Source of the DNA: JBKBYG01 sp046313435 | GTDB taxonomy: Bacteria; Pseudomonadota; Alphaproteobacteria; Rickettsiales; Arcanibacteraceae | NCBI GenBank assembly: GCA_046313435.1 | Contig: JBKBYG010000005.1 | Location: 1 to 64,000, forward strand | Direction of reading: 5' to 3' | DNA: 64,000 nt | Shown here: positions 27,737 through 36,472 of the stretch, one piece after another | How positions within the stretch are numbered: position 1 is the first letter of the stretch | Layout: the number at the start of each line of letters is the position of its first letter | The notes under the pieces: model-generated | The model's database searches: none | The model's input: only the letters and a program-made list of their open reading frames with translations | What the model was told of the DNA's origin: nothing | Position numbers and translations under genes: made by a program

Positions 27737-30161
27737 TGTTTTGCTGCATCCTTTCATAAAAAATAGGTAACCAATCATTTGGATCATCGCCAACTTCTTT
27801 CCTTATCTCATCAAGTAATAATACTGTTTCGGTACGACCTGATAAAACATTAATTATATTTGTCATTCCAGATAAATCTATTCTTGCTACTACTGCATCA
27901 GTTCCTTGTTTTACCAAGAAGAATCTACTTCCAGGATCAGTAGTTTTTATTAATACATACTCACGTTCACTTAACATAAATGAGGTACGGTATGCAGATG
28001 TAGCTTTTAGATTAGGTAAAAATATCTGGGTTGCAGTTTGTTGAATAAGAGTATCACTTATTGCGCTTTTACTTGCATCTTCAACACTTTGGGTAGCAAA
28101 TACTACAAACGTATTTAATTTTCTTAATACCTTGAGCCAATCTTTGATTTTGGGAGCAAATACTGGATTATCTATTAAAGCCCAAGCCTCATCAAGCACT
28201 ATCATTGTAGGAGTGCCATCAAGAGAAATATTAATTCTGTGGAAAAGATATAAGAGAGCTGGACCCAAGCTCATTGGATCCCTGAGTAGTTCTGCCATCT
28301 CGAAACCAAAAATTTTTGCTTTAGTAAGGTCTAAATTATCACTTTCATTATCAAATATTTTTGCATGAGATCCGCGACTGTGCCACATTGCAAGTCTTCC
28401 AGCTATTGTTCCAGGGCCTTCCATTCCTAGAAACGGTGCAATATTTCTAAGTATTCTATCTTTCTGTTCGAGCTTATAATTGCCATTTACAGCAGAGCTT
28501 AGCGCTGCTATATCTTCCGCATTTAAAGTTTCACCGTTAACTGTAACTAGTAATTTAAGCCATTCAAGCAAAAAATTTCTATTCTCACCAGTGTCAGGAA
28601 GTTGAAAGGGATTGAAATTGCATTTTTTACTAGGATCGATTGTAGTATAAACACCACCTAATGCTCTTATAAAAATTTCTGCGCCTCTATCTTTATCGAA
28701 GAAAAACATTCTACATTTAAATTTTTGAGCTTGAGCGCATAGAAAGTTCATAAGAACAGTTTTACCGGCACCTGTTGGTCCAATGATCAGGCTATGTCCC
28801 ACGTCTCTTAAATGAAAATTAAAATAGTAAGGCGTTCCTGAGGTTGTATTAAATACGGTAACTGCTTCTCCCCAATGATTTCCATATTGTTTTCCTGTTG
28901 GAAAATTATGTAGGGATGCAAATGCTGCCAAATTAAGGCTATTAATTACTGATTTACGGATTATATAGTCATAATTTCCTGGTAATTGTCCCCAAAAACA
29001 TGGTTCCATATTAGTTTTTTCACGAACAGCTTGAATTCCGCTATTTGATAATTCTACAATTGCCATTGAAAGCGCATTTTCTAAAGTTTTAGGACTTTTT
29101 TCTATACACATAATGGTTAAATGATGCTCTCCAAAAGCAATTTCACCGCTCATTGCCATGTCAAGTGCGTGCGTTATACTTGCTACTTGTGATATAGCTT
29201 TATCTTCTGCTTGAATCATTCGATTTTGTTGTAACTGCATTTTATTAATAGCTACTTGTCTATTAGTAAAGCTAAATGACTGTGACATAATAAATTCGAA
29301 TGGCATTTGTAAAAAGCCATCTAATTGTCCAGCATGTGTATTTGGGCCATATTCCTTGATGCTCACAATTCCTGCATAACTATTACCACTTGGGCCTTTA
29401 ACTTCAATTGATTTTGGACCGAAATAAAGTCTATGAGAAGGTAAAAACTCGTCTAAATTCATTGTTGGAACAAGTATAGGGCTAGATTTACCGCAATTAA
29501 GAATTTTGCTAAAAAATTCTAGCAGACTTGAATAAGTACCTTTTTCTGTTTCATGTATACCTAATAATTCTGGACTATAATCACGTAGTGTAGTCATAAT
29601 CCTAGACGTCATTTCTTCAAGTTCCTCAAATGCCTCTCTCATATCGCTTTCCCAAGCATGTCGGTCGGTCTTCTGTACAAATTTCTTGAACCAGTGTTCA
29701 ACTATTGCTGCGCCTTTAGTATCAGCTTTGCGTATAACTGTTACATATAATTCATTTATAAAGGCTTGTTGCTGTTGATGTCGCTTACGCCATTCTTGAT
29801 CAACATAAGTAGAAAAATTTTTTGGTATTTTGATATTAGGATCTATTGAAGGCTGTTCATCAGATAAAACATTCTTTTTGCGTCGGATAGTATGAAAATA
29901 TAAAGCTAATTTTCCTGTGGCCATTCCTTTAAATAAGAGATTGCGTATATTTTTTTTAATATCTAAATCTTCATCATCAGCAGTTTCAAATGAAAATCCA
30001 CTAATCTTAATTACTTGAAGTAATTCTTTTTGTTTAGTTAAGATCGTGTTTCGGTTCCAGTGACATAAATAAGGAATAAAATGCGAAGCAGAATATTCGC
30101 TCTTTGCGTATTTATCCTTCTTAGTTTGAGTTCTTTTTAATTTCATCCTTAATTTTTTCAT
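27729..30161 (-). CDS. virB4: VirB4-family T4SS ATPase
   Basis: An 810-residue ATPase of the VirB4/CagE family that powers the type IV secretion system at the inner membrane. The N-terminal CagE domain (about 190-400) precedes the ATPase domain with Walker A GPTGAGKT (461-468) and Walker B MIVLDEAW (about 655-662). The FVVFATQSVEDA segment that follows is typical of the family. Its start lies four bases after virB3 and its end overlaps virB6-1, so it sits in the middle of one long operon. Confidence 0.97.
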   Translation of the reverse strand: MKKLRMKLKRTQTKKDKYAKSEYSASHFIPYLCHWNRNTILTKQKELLQVIKISGFSFETADDEDLDIKKNIRNLLFKGMATGKLALYFHTIRRKKNVLSDEQPSIDPNIKIPKNFSTYVDQEWRKRHQQQQAFINELYVTVIRKADTKGAAIVEHWFKKFVQKTDRHAWESDMREAFEELEEMTSRIMTTLRDYSPELLGIHETEKGTYSSLLEFFSKILNCGKSSPILVPTMNLDEFLPSHRLYFGPKSIEVKGPSGNSYAGIVSIKEYGPNTHAGQLDGFLQMPFEFIMSQSFSFTNRQVAINKMQLQQNRMIQAEDKAISQVASITHALDMAMSGEIAFGEHHLTIMCIEKSPKTLENALSMAIVELSNSGIQAVREKTNMEPCFWGQLPGNYDYIIRKSVINSLNLAAFASLHNFPTGKQYGNHWGEAVTVFNTTSGTPYYFNFHLRDVGHSLIIGPTGAGKTVLMNFLCAQAQKFKCRMFFFDKDRGAEIFIRALGGVYTTIDPSKKCNFNPFQLPDTGENRNFLLEWLKLLVTVNGETLNAEDIAALSSAVNGNYKLEQKDRILRNIAPFLGMEGPGTIAGRLAMWHSRGSHAKIFDNESDNLDLTKAKIFGFEMAELLRDPMSLGPALLYLFHRINISLDGTPTMIVLDEAWALIDNPVFAPKIKDWLKVLRKLNTFVVFATQSVEDASKSAISDTLIQQTATQIFLPNLKATSAYRTSFMLSEREYVLIKTTDPGSRFFLVKQGTDAVVARIDLSGMTNIINVLSGRTETVLLLDEIRKEVGDDPNDWLPIFYERMQQNNA

Positions 30162-30165
30162 CTAG

Positions 30166-30462
30166 CTAATATAGATCATACGAGTTTGCGCCGTGATACA
30201 ATTTATTCTTGCATTTAGTGCATTTTTGAGATTTAACTAAGAATAATTCTATAAATAATGGCTCTTTAAAACATATAACATATCCAATCAGATGAAATAA
30301 AGGGAGCATTAAAAATGCCCTTAAATCTGTGCTGTTGATAAAATAAACCATGCAACTTAAACCATTAAGTATACAGTAGTAAAAACTTACGCCTAAGAAC
30401 ATAGTAGGTCTTGTTAATCCTACGAATAAAGGGTCAGTTTGAAGAGTTCCGGTATTTGCCAT
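30166..30462 (-). CDS. virB3: VirB3-family T4SS inner-membrane protein
   Basis: A 98-residue protein with the VirB3 pattern: DPLFVGLTRPTMFLGVSF near the N-terminus, two hydrophobic segments (about 20-40 and 49-65), and a short cytoplasmic tail with a CTKC pair. VirB3 works with VirB4 and VirB6 in the inner-membrane complex. It is the first gene of the virB3-virB4-virB6 x4 operon. The 267 bases between it and the divergent dxs gene must hold both promoters. Confidence 0.93.
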   Translation of the reverse strand: MANTGTLQTDPLFVGLTRPTMFLGVSFYYCILNGLSCMVYFINSTDLRAFLMLPLFHLIGYVICFKEPLFIELFLVKSQKCTKCKNKLYHGANSYDLY

Positions 30463-30729
30463 TGTAATATTACTTTATATTCTTTTTAATTAAGCTATTT
30501 TATTATACAAATATTAAATATTTACAAAAAAAAATAATTATAGTACATCATTTATATAAAAAATTATATTATTTAAAGAAAATCTGCTCTTGATAAAATT
30601 TCTTATTTTATATTTATAATCTTATTATTTACGATAATATATGTATTTACTTTAACAATTAATTAATTGGATAAATAATATAGATCTTTAAAATAACTAT
30701 TCCTGCAACTAATTATTCAAGGTATAAAT

Positions 30730-32634
30730 TTGGATACTCATTTTGACCAACTTAACTTAAATTATGAAATTCTAGATAAAATATATAACTCATGTTCTAT
30801 TCATGATTTATCTCAAGATGAACTTAAGAAGCTTGTAACGGAGCTGCGTAGCAAAACGATCGAAACTGTTTCAAGTACAGGTGGTCATTTAGGCGCAGGG
30901 CTAGGTGTAGTTGAATTAACAATAGCTTTGCACCATGTATTTGACACTCCAAAAGATAAAATAATTTGGGATGTCGGTCATCAAGCATATCCGCATAAGA
31001 TTATAACAGATCGTAAAGACCGAATCAATACAATAAGAATGCCAGGTGGGTTATCAGGCTTTCCTAAGAGATCAGAAAGTGTTTATGATGCATTTGGTGT
31101 AGGACATAGCTCTACATCAATATCTGCAGGATTAGGTATGGCAACAGCTAGAGATTTAGCTGGAGAGAATTATGAAGTTATTGCAGTAATTGGAGACGGA
31201 GCAATTAGTGCTGGTATGGCTTATGAAGCAATGAATAATGCTGCTTCAAGCGATACTAGATTAATAGTGATTCTAAATGATAACGATATGTCAATCGCAA
31301 AACCTGTTGGGGCAATGAGCACTTATCTTTCAAAGCTTATTTCTTCTTGTCCCTATACAAATTTAAGAAATATGGCTAAACAGATTTTAGGGCGTTTTCC
31401 AAAGGTTGAACAAGTAGCTAAAACTGCGGAGAAATATGCAAAAAATATTGCAAGTGGAGGAAATTTATTTGAAGAATTAGGATTTTATTATATAGGTCCA
31501 ATTGATGGTCATGATATATCTGACTTAGTAAAAATACTAAGAAATGTCAAGGATAATAAAGCTATTAAAAAACCTATTCTTATTCACGCGGTAACAGAAA
31601 AAGGCAAAGGTTTTCATTCAAAAGAACTATGTGAAGAAAAATTTCATGCTGTTTCTAAATTTGATTTAAATACCGGTATTCAACAAAAGATAAAAACTCA
31701 AGCAAAAACTTATACTCAAGTTTTTGGAGAAACTTTAGTTAAAGAGGCAAAGCAAGATTCTAAAATTGTCGCTATTACTGCTGCTATGCCTTCTGGCACC
31801 GGATTAAAATTATTTGCAAAAGAATTTCCAAAAAGATTTTTTGATGTAGGAATAGCAGAGCAACATGCTGTGACCTTTGCTGCAGGACTCTCTTGCGCTG
31901 GTATTAAACCATTTGTAGCTATTTATTCTACTTTCCTTCAAAGAGCATATGATCAGGTGATTCATGATGTTGCTATACAAAATTTACCAGTTAGATTTGC
32001 AATTGATAGGGCGGGCTTTGTAGGGGCTGATGGTCCTACGCATGCAGGAATATTTGATATAACTTTTCTTACTACTCTTCCTAATTTTATTGTTATGGCA
32101 GCAAGTGATGAACAAGAATTAGCTAATATGGTTAAGACTGCAATATCAATTGATTATGCTCCTTCTGCTTTTAGATATCCACGTGGGGAGGGAAGAGGTA
32201 TAGAAGTAACTGGGCCTATGATTTTGCCGATTGGAAAAGGAAGAATTATACAAAAAGGTCAAAAAATTGCTATTATGTCTCTAGGCACAAGATTAGCTGA
32301 AGTTATAAAGGCAAGTCAACTTATAAAAGAAGAGATGGGCATTGATATTACAATTGCTGATATGAGATTTGCTAAGCCAATTGATCATGAATTAATCAAA
32401 GAATTAGTCTTAAGTCATAATATTTTGCTTGCAATTGAAGAAGGAAATATAGGGGGTTTTTCTGCTCAAGTTTTAGACTATCTAACGAATAATGATCTTC
32501 TTACTAAAGACATTAAATTCCGAAGTTTATTTCTACCTGATTATTTTGTTGAACATAATAACCAAGAGGCAATGTATAAAGAAGCAAAAATGGATGCAGA
32601 AAGTATAAAGAATCTTGTATTAGAGCTTAGTTAA
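30730..32634 (+). CDS. dxs: 1-deoxy-D-xylulose-5-phosphate synthase
   Basis: A 634-residue thiamine-diphosphate enzyme, first step of the MEP isoprenoid pathway (pyruvate plus glyceraldehyde 3-phosphate). The motifs are STGGHLGAGLGVVELT, the WDVGHQAYPHKI block, the ThDP/Mg site VIGDGAISAGMAYEAMNNA with downstream NDNDMSI, and transketolase middle-domain motifs VGIAEQHAVTFAAG and DRAGFVGADGPTHAG. It starts at TTG with AAGG nine bases upstream. It is divergent from the secretion operon and monocistronic. Confidence 0.96.
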   Translation: MDTHFDQLNLNYEILDKIYNSCSIHDLSQDELKKLVTELRSKTIETVSSTGGHLGAGLGVVELTIALHHVFDTPKDKIIWDVGHQAYPHKIITDRKDRINTIRMPGGLSGFPKRSESVYDAFGVGHSSTSISAGLGMATARDLAGENYEVIAVIGDGAISAGMAYEAMNNAASSDTRLIVILNDNDMSIAKPVGAMSTYLSKLISSCPYTNLRNMAKQILGRFPKVEQVAKTAEKYAKNIASGGNLFEELGFYYIGPIDGHDISDLVKILRNVKDNKAIKKPILIHAVTEKGKGFHSKELCEEKFHAVSKFDLNTGIQQKIKTQAKTYTQVFGETLVKEAKQDSKIVAITAAMPSGTGLKLFAKEFPKRFFDVGIAEQHAVTFAAGLSCAGIKPFVAIYSTFLQRAYDQVIHDVAIQNLPVRFAIDRAGFVGADGPTHAGIFDITFLTTLPNFIVMAASDEQELANMVKTAISIDYAPSAFRYPRGEGRGIEVTGPMILPIGKGRIIQKGQKIAIMSLGTRLAEVIKASQLIKEEMGIDITIADMRFAKPIDHELIKELVLSHNILLAIEEGNIGGFSAQVLDYLTNNDLLTKDIKFRSLFLPDYFVEHNNQEAMYKEAKMDAESIKNLVLELS

Positions 32635-32663
32635 TGTTCACTCTTGTAGTTTTTAGTATTTTA

Positions 32664-33851
32664 CTAGCTGATTTGAGGAAGATTGATACATAAACTCAAT
32701 GCTTCTTCGACTTCTTTAAGTCTTTGTAAGCCTATTTTGGAAGTAAATTTTCTGTCCTTAGAATTTGAGTAATATCTCTTTATTATGTTAATAGAATTTT
32801 CTAATATATACTGAAGATGAGAATCTTTGTGAGGAGCATGGGTGCACATTGAATAATCTTTCATTGAGTCAAATAATATTTTTATTTTTAAATCTTCATC
32901 TTTAATTTGAGTAGCTTCGTAATAATTATCAATTAATTTTTGTTTTGCAGGAACAAATGCATTAATTACCCTTGTACTTACTTCAATAACATCAGCTTTA
33001 TTATAAGCTATTTCTGCAATTTTTTCTCCAATTTCTTTGGCATTAGGAATGCCTGTCGCCACAAAAAATGCTTTGTTGATAAGTCTTATAACAAGGGGAT
33101 ATAGTATTTTTTTATAAAACATACTTGCTCTAGTATATAGACTATTATAAATTTCTTTGTATTTATCTTCCTTTGCAATTATATTTAAAGGCTTATATAT
33201 TACACGGTTATAGTAAAGATAATTTAATTCTCTAAAATTAAGTTCAGAAAAATTATCTATAATAAGTATTTTATATAATAGTAATTTTTCATGAAGAGGA
33301 AAGTCAGGATCAATAGTAACATCTGAATTGCTTTCAGTATTATTAGAGCAAAAGATTTTTAATAAAGGTTTTGAAGATCTAAAAAATTTATGAGAATTCT
33401 CATAAGAATTTTTTAATATATCTTGAAAGTCATTACATATAATTTGCTGACTAAAACTTCTTCCACCATACTTAGTTAAAGATAGCAAGGAAAGCATGTT
33501 TAATTTAATAGGGCTATTTTTATATTCTAAAAGTAATATTATAGCTTTAAGATTTCTACACTCTATGGCCTTATTTAAAAGGTTTCTTCCAAAATCATAA
33601 TCTTTACAAATATTCTTTTTCTTTACAGAACTTAAAAATGTTTTGAATATTTCATTAAACTGGTTCTCTATAGCGAGATCAATAGGAGTTTTATTTGAAT
33701 TATTTTTTTTAATTAAAGATTGGAATCCATTGTTTTTTAAAATATATGGTATTATTTTAATGTTATTGTGCGCAACAGCAATATGTAAAGGAGTATTCCC
33801 ATTATTATCAACTAACTCTAGCACTCTCTTTGTCATATTATTCTTCGTCAT
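32664..33851 (-). CDS. Ankyrin-repeat protein
   Basis: A 395-residue protein. Ankyrin units fill the N-terminus: DNNGNTPLHIAVAHNNIKII (about 14-33) is a clear repeat, NNSNKTPIDLAIENQFNEI a second, and FGRNLLNKAIECRNLKAIILLLEYK a weaker third. The remaining 270 residues have no recognised domain but are rich in Tyr/Lys and helical in appearance. There is no Sec signal. Ankyrin proteins of Rickettsiales are often secreted into host cells, including by the T4SS. Whether this one is secreted cannot be told from sequence. Confidence 0.82.
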   Translation of the reverse strand: MTKNNMTKRVLELVDNNGNTPLHIAVAHNNIKIIPYILKNNGFQSLIKKNNSNKTPIDLAIENQFNEIFKTFLSSVKKKNICKDYDFGRNLLNKAIECRNLKAIILLLEYKNSPIKLNMLSLLSLTKYGGRSFSQQIICNDFQDILKNSYENSHKFFRSSKPLLKIFCSNNTESNSDVTIDPDFPLHEKLLLYKILIIDNFSELNFRELNYLYYNRVIYKPLNIIAKEDKYKEIYNSLYTRASMFYKKILYPLVIRLINKAFFVATGIPNAKEIGEKIAEIAYNKADVIEVSTRVINAFVPAKQKLIDNYYEATQIKDEDLKIKILFDSMKDYSMCTHAPHKDSHLQYILENSINIIKRYYSNSKDRKFTSKIGLQRLKEVEEALSLCINLPQIS

Positions 33852-34038
33852 AAAATTTTTTTAGAGTATTTGCAAAAATAATACCTACAAGATTTTAAGA
33901 TCATGTTAAAATTTTAACTATAAATAATAAAGAACCTAGTATCTAGATTAAGCAAATCGAAATTTAAAAATTTTAATGATTGGTTAAGGATATAATTCTA
34001 CACTAGCCTTTCTAGTAAATAATCTTAATAGAATAAAT

Positions 34039-36177
34039 ATGGCTGGAACGGAAACTTCAACTACTGCAAATCCTAATAATATAGCGCTAAGAATAAAATC
34101 ATTACTGAGATATAGCGATCTTATTTTTGCCTTGGCAGTTATTGGTATCTTAATGGTATTGCTGTTTCCAATACCAACAATATTTCTAGATTTACTGTTG
34201 GCTTTCTCGATTACAACTTCTGTATTAATACTAATGACTTGTTTATTTATTAGTAAACCGCTCGAATTTAGTGTTTTCCCTACTGTACTTCTTGTAACTG
34301 CAATGCTTAGACTATCATTAAATATTGCTTCAACAAGGTTAATACTTGCTAATGGCCATAATGGTACTTCAGCTGCTGGACATGTAATTGAGGCATTTGG
34401 TAGTTTTGTAATGGAAGGCAATTTAGTTATAGGGACAATAGTATTTATCATATTAACAATAATAAATTTTGTAGTTATTACTAAGGGTTCAGGACGCATT
34501 GCAGAAGTTGCTGCAAGATTTAGCTTGGATGCAATGCCCGGCAAGCAAATGGCAATCGATGCGGATTTATCGGCTGGGCTTATAGATGAGCCTACTGCTA
34601 AAGCTAGAAGAAAAGAATTAGAAGATGAAAGTAGTTTCTTTGGGGCTATGGATGGTGCTAATAAATTTGTTCGTGGAGATGCAATCGCTGGGTTACTTAT
34701 AACTTTTATTAATTTCCTTGCTGGAATCATAATTGGGGTAGTGCAAAGAGATTTAAGTTTCATGAATGCACTAAGCACTTATACTACACTTACAATCGGA
34801 GATGGACTAGTATCTCAAATGCCATCCCTTGTTATCTCGCTTGCTGCTGGTTTACTTGTATCTAAATCAGGTGTCACAGGTTCAACTGATAAAGCTATAT
34901 TTGCGCAATTAAGCAAATATCCTCAAGCTTTAGGAATCGCTAGTGGACTCATGTCGCTTATGGCTTGTATGCCAGGTATACCAGCTATTCCTTTCCTGTT
35001 TATTTCATTATGCGCTGGTGGAGCTGCATGGGGTATCAAGAAAAATGTTAAAACAAAATCAGGGTTTACTGAAGATAAAAAAGGTGATCAAGTTGCGCCT
35101 ACTGCAACTGCAGGGGGGCAAGCTGCGGCTGAAAATACGGAAGAAGCAATTAAAGAAACACTGCAAATTGATAGTTTGCGTATTGAGTTAGGATATTCTT
35201 TGCTTTCGCTTATAAATTATCAAAAGGGCCACAGGCTAACAGAGCAAATTAAGGCCCTAAGAAAGCAATTGATTAAAGATTTAGGCTTTATTATACCTTC
35301 AGTACGTATACAAGATAATATGCAGTTAGGAAGCAATATATATGTAATTAAGATAAAAGATATTGAATGTGGAAGAGGTGAAATTAGACCTGATATGTTG
35401 CTCGCTATGAACCCTATGGGAGGTGAGATATCTATCCCAGGTGAAGATACAAAAGAGCCAGCATTCGGCCTTCCTGCAAGGTGGATAGCAGAAACAAGCA
35501 AAGACGAAGCAACATTTAAAAATTATACAGTAGTTGATCCACCAACTGTTGTAACAACTCATCTTACTGAAATTATTAAAGAAAATATTACTGACTTGCT
35601 TTCGTATAGTGAGACTCAGAAACTGCTTGATAATATTGGTGAAGAGCATAAAAAATTAGTAGATGACACTATACCAAGTATTGTTTCAATTAATAATGTG
35701 CAACGAGTGCTGCAAAATCTTTTATCGGAATCTATTTCAATTAGAGATTTACCAACAATAATTGAAGCTATCGCTGAATTTGCAAAAGGGGCTAATACTA
35801 CTATTACTCAAATTTCTGAACATGTTAGAGGCAGACTTGCAAAACAGATTAGTCATGCTAACACTAATGAACAAGGATATATTCCTATTGTATCACTTTC
35901 TCCTGCTTGGGAGCAGACATTTATGGAAAGTTTGGTTGGTAATGGAGATGATAGACAATTATCACTAGCGCCAAGTAAGCTTCAGGATTTTATAGTTTTA
36001 ATACGTAAAACTTTTGAAGAACAAGCAATGGCTGGTCACTTGCCAGTACTCATGGTTAGCCCAACTATTAGACCATATATAAGATCTATAATTGAAAGAT
36101 TTAGACCTTCAACAATTGTCATTTCACAAAATGAAATTCACATGAAAGCTAAGATTAAGACTTTAGCTCAAATATAA
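34039..36177 (+). CDS. flhA: Flagellar biosynthesis protein FlhA
   Basis: The export gate of the flagellar type III system, 712 residues. Eight hydrophobic segments lie within the first 330 residues. The FHIPEP-family cytoplasmic loop has TAMLRLSLNIASTRLIL, then KGSGRIAEVAARFSLDAMPGKQMAIDADL. The C-terminal cytoplasmic domain (about 370-712) ends in the usual VISQNEI-containing segment. I take it as flhA rather than a virulence LcrD homologue because injectisome genes are absent and flagellar genes occur in some Rickettsiales. No other flagellar gene is in the window. Confidence 0.94.
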   Translation: MAGTETSTTANPNNIALRIKSLLRYSDLIFALAVIGILMVLLFPIPTIFLDLLLAFSITTSVLILMTCLFISKPLEFSVFPTVLLVTAMLRLSLNIASTRLILANGHNGTSAAGHVIEAFGSFVMEGNLVIGTIVFIILTIINFVVITKGSGRIAEVAARFSLDAMPGKQMAIDADLSAGLIDEPTAKARRKELEDESSFFGAMDGANKFVRGDAIAGLLITFINFLAGIIIGVVQRDLSFMNALSTYTTLTIGDGLVSQMPSLVISLAAGLLVSKSGVTGSTDKAIFAQLSKYPQALGIASGLMSLMACMPGIPAIPFLFISLCAGGAAWGIKKNVKTKSGFTEDKKGDQVAPTATAGGQAAAENTEEAIKETLQIDSLRIELGYSLLSLINYQKGHRLTEQIKALRKQLIKDLGFIIPSVRIQDNMQLGSNIYVIKIKDIECGRGEIRPDMLLAMNPMGGEISIPGEDTKEPAFGLPARWIAETSKDEATFKNYTVVDPPTVVTTHLTEIIKENITDLLSYSETQKLLDNIGEEHKKLVDDTIPSIVSINNVQRVLQNLLSESISIRDLPTIIEAIAEFAKGANTTITQISEHVRGRLAKQISHANTNEQGYIPIVSLSPAWEQTFMESLVGNGDDRQLSLAPSKLQDFIVLIRKTFEEQAMAGHLPVLMVSPTIRPYIRSIIERFRPSTIVISQNEIHMKAKIKTLAQI

Positions 36178-36472
36178 AAATTATTGTTACTACCAATCTG
36201 TTAGACGAATACTTAAATCTTTTAATTTAAGATTGACAAAGTTCAGTATAAAGATTATTATATTAACATATATTAGCTTTTTTTGATGCAAAATGTTAAC
36301 TTTTCGTAACCTATATTTAAAGTTGAATATGCTTAACAAATATATCTTGCAAATTGCAATTATTTGTTTAATTTGAGTTAAGTAACCTATTGACTTATTT
36401 TAGTAATAAGGCAAAAAGACTTAATTACTAAAGTCAATATTTAGTAAATCCTTATTTGAAAAAGGAGATATC

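Noticed and set aside
33984..34778. Long minus-strand open frame of 264 codons opposite flhA
   Set aside because: It is antisense to a highly conserved gene and its translation is low-complexity Ser/Ile/Pro without domain signs or a ribosome binding site.
34039..36177. FlhA could be the LcrD/InvA-type gate of a virulence type III system
   Set aside because: No injectisome genes are nearby, and the N-terminal and loop motifs read as ordinary flagellar FlhA. Flagellar genes are known in some Rickettsiales.
36178..36472. Possible small RNA gene in the 295-bp gap after flhA
   Set aside because: Only short AT-rich hairpins are visible, with no T-run terminator or conserved RNA motif. It is more likely the promoter region of the next gene.
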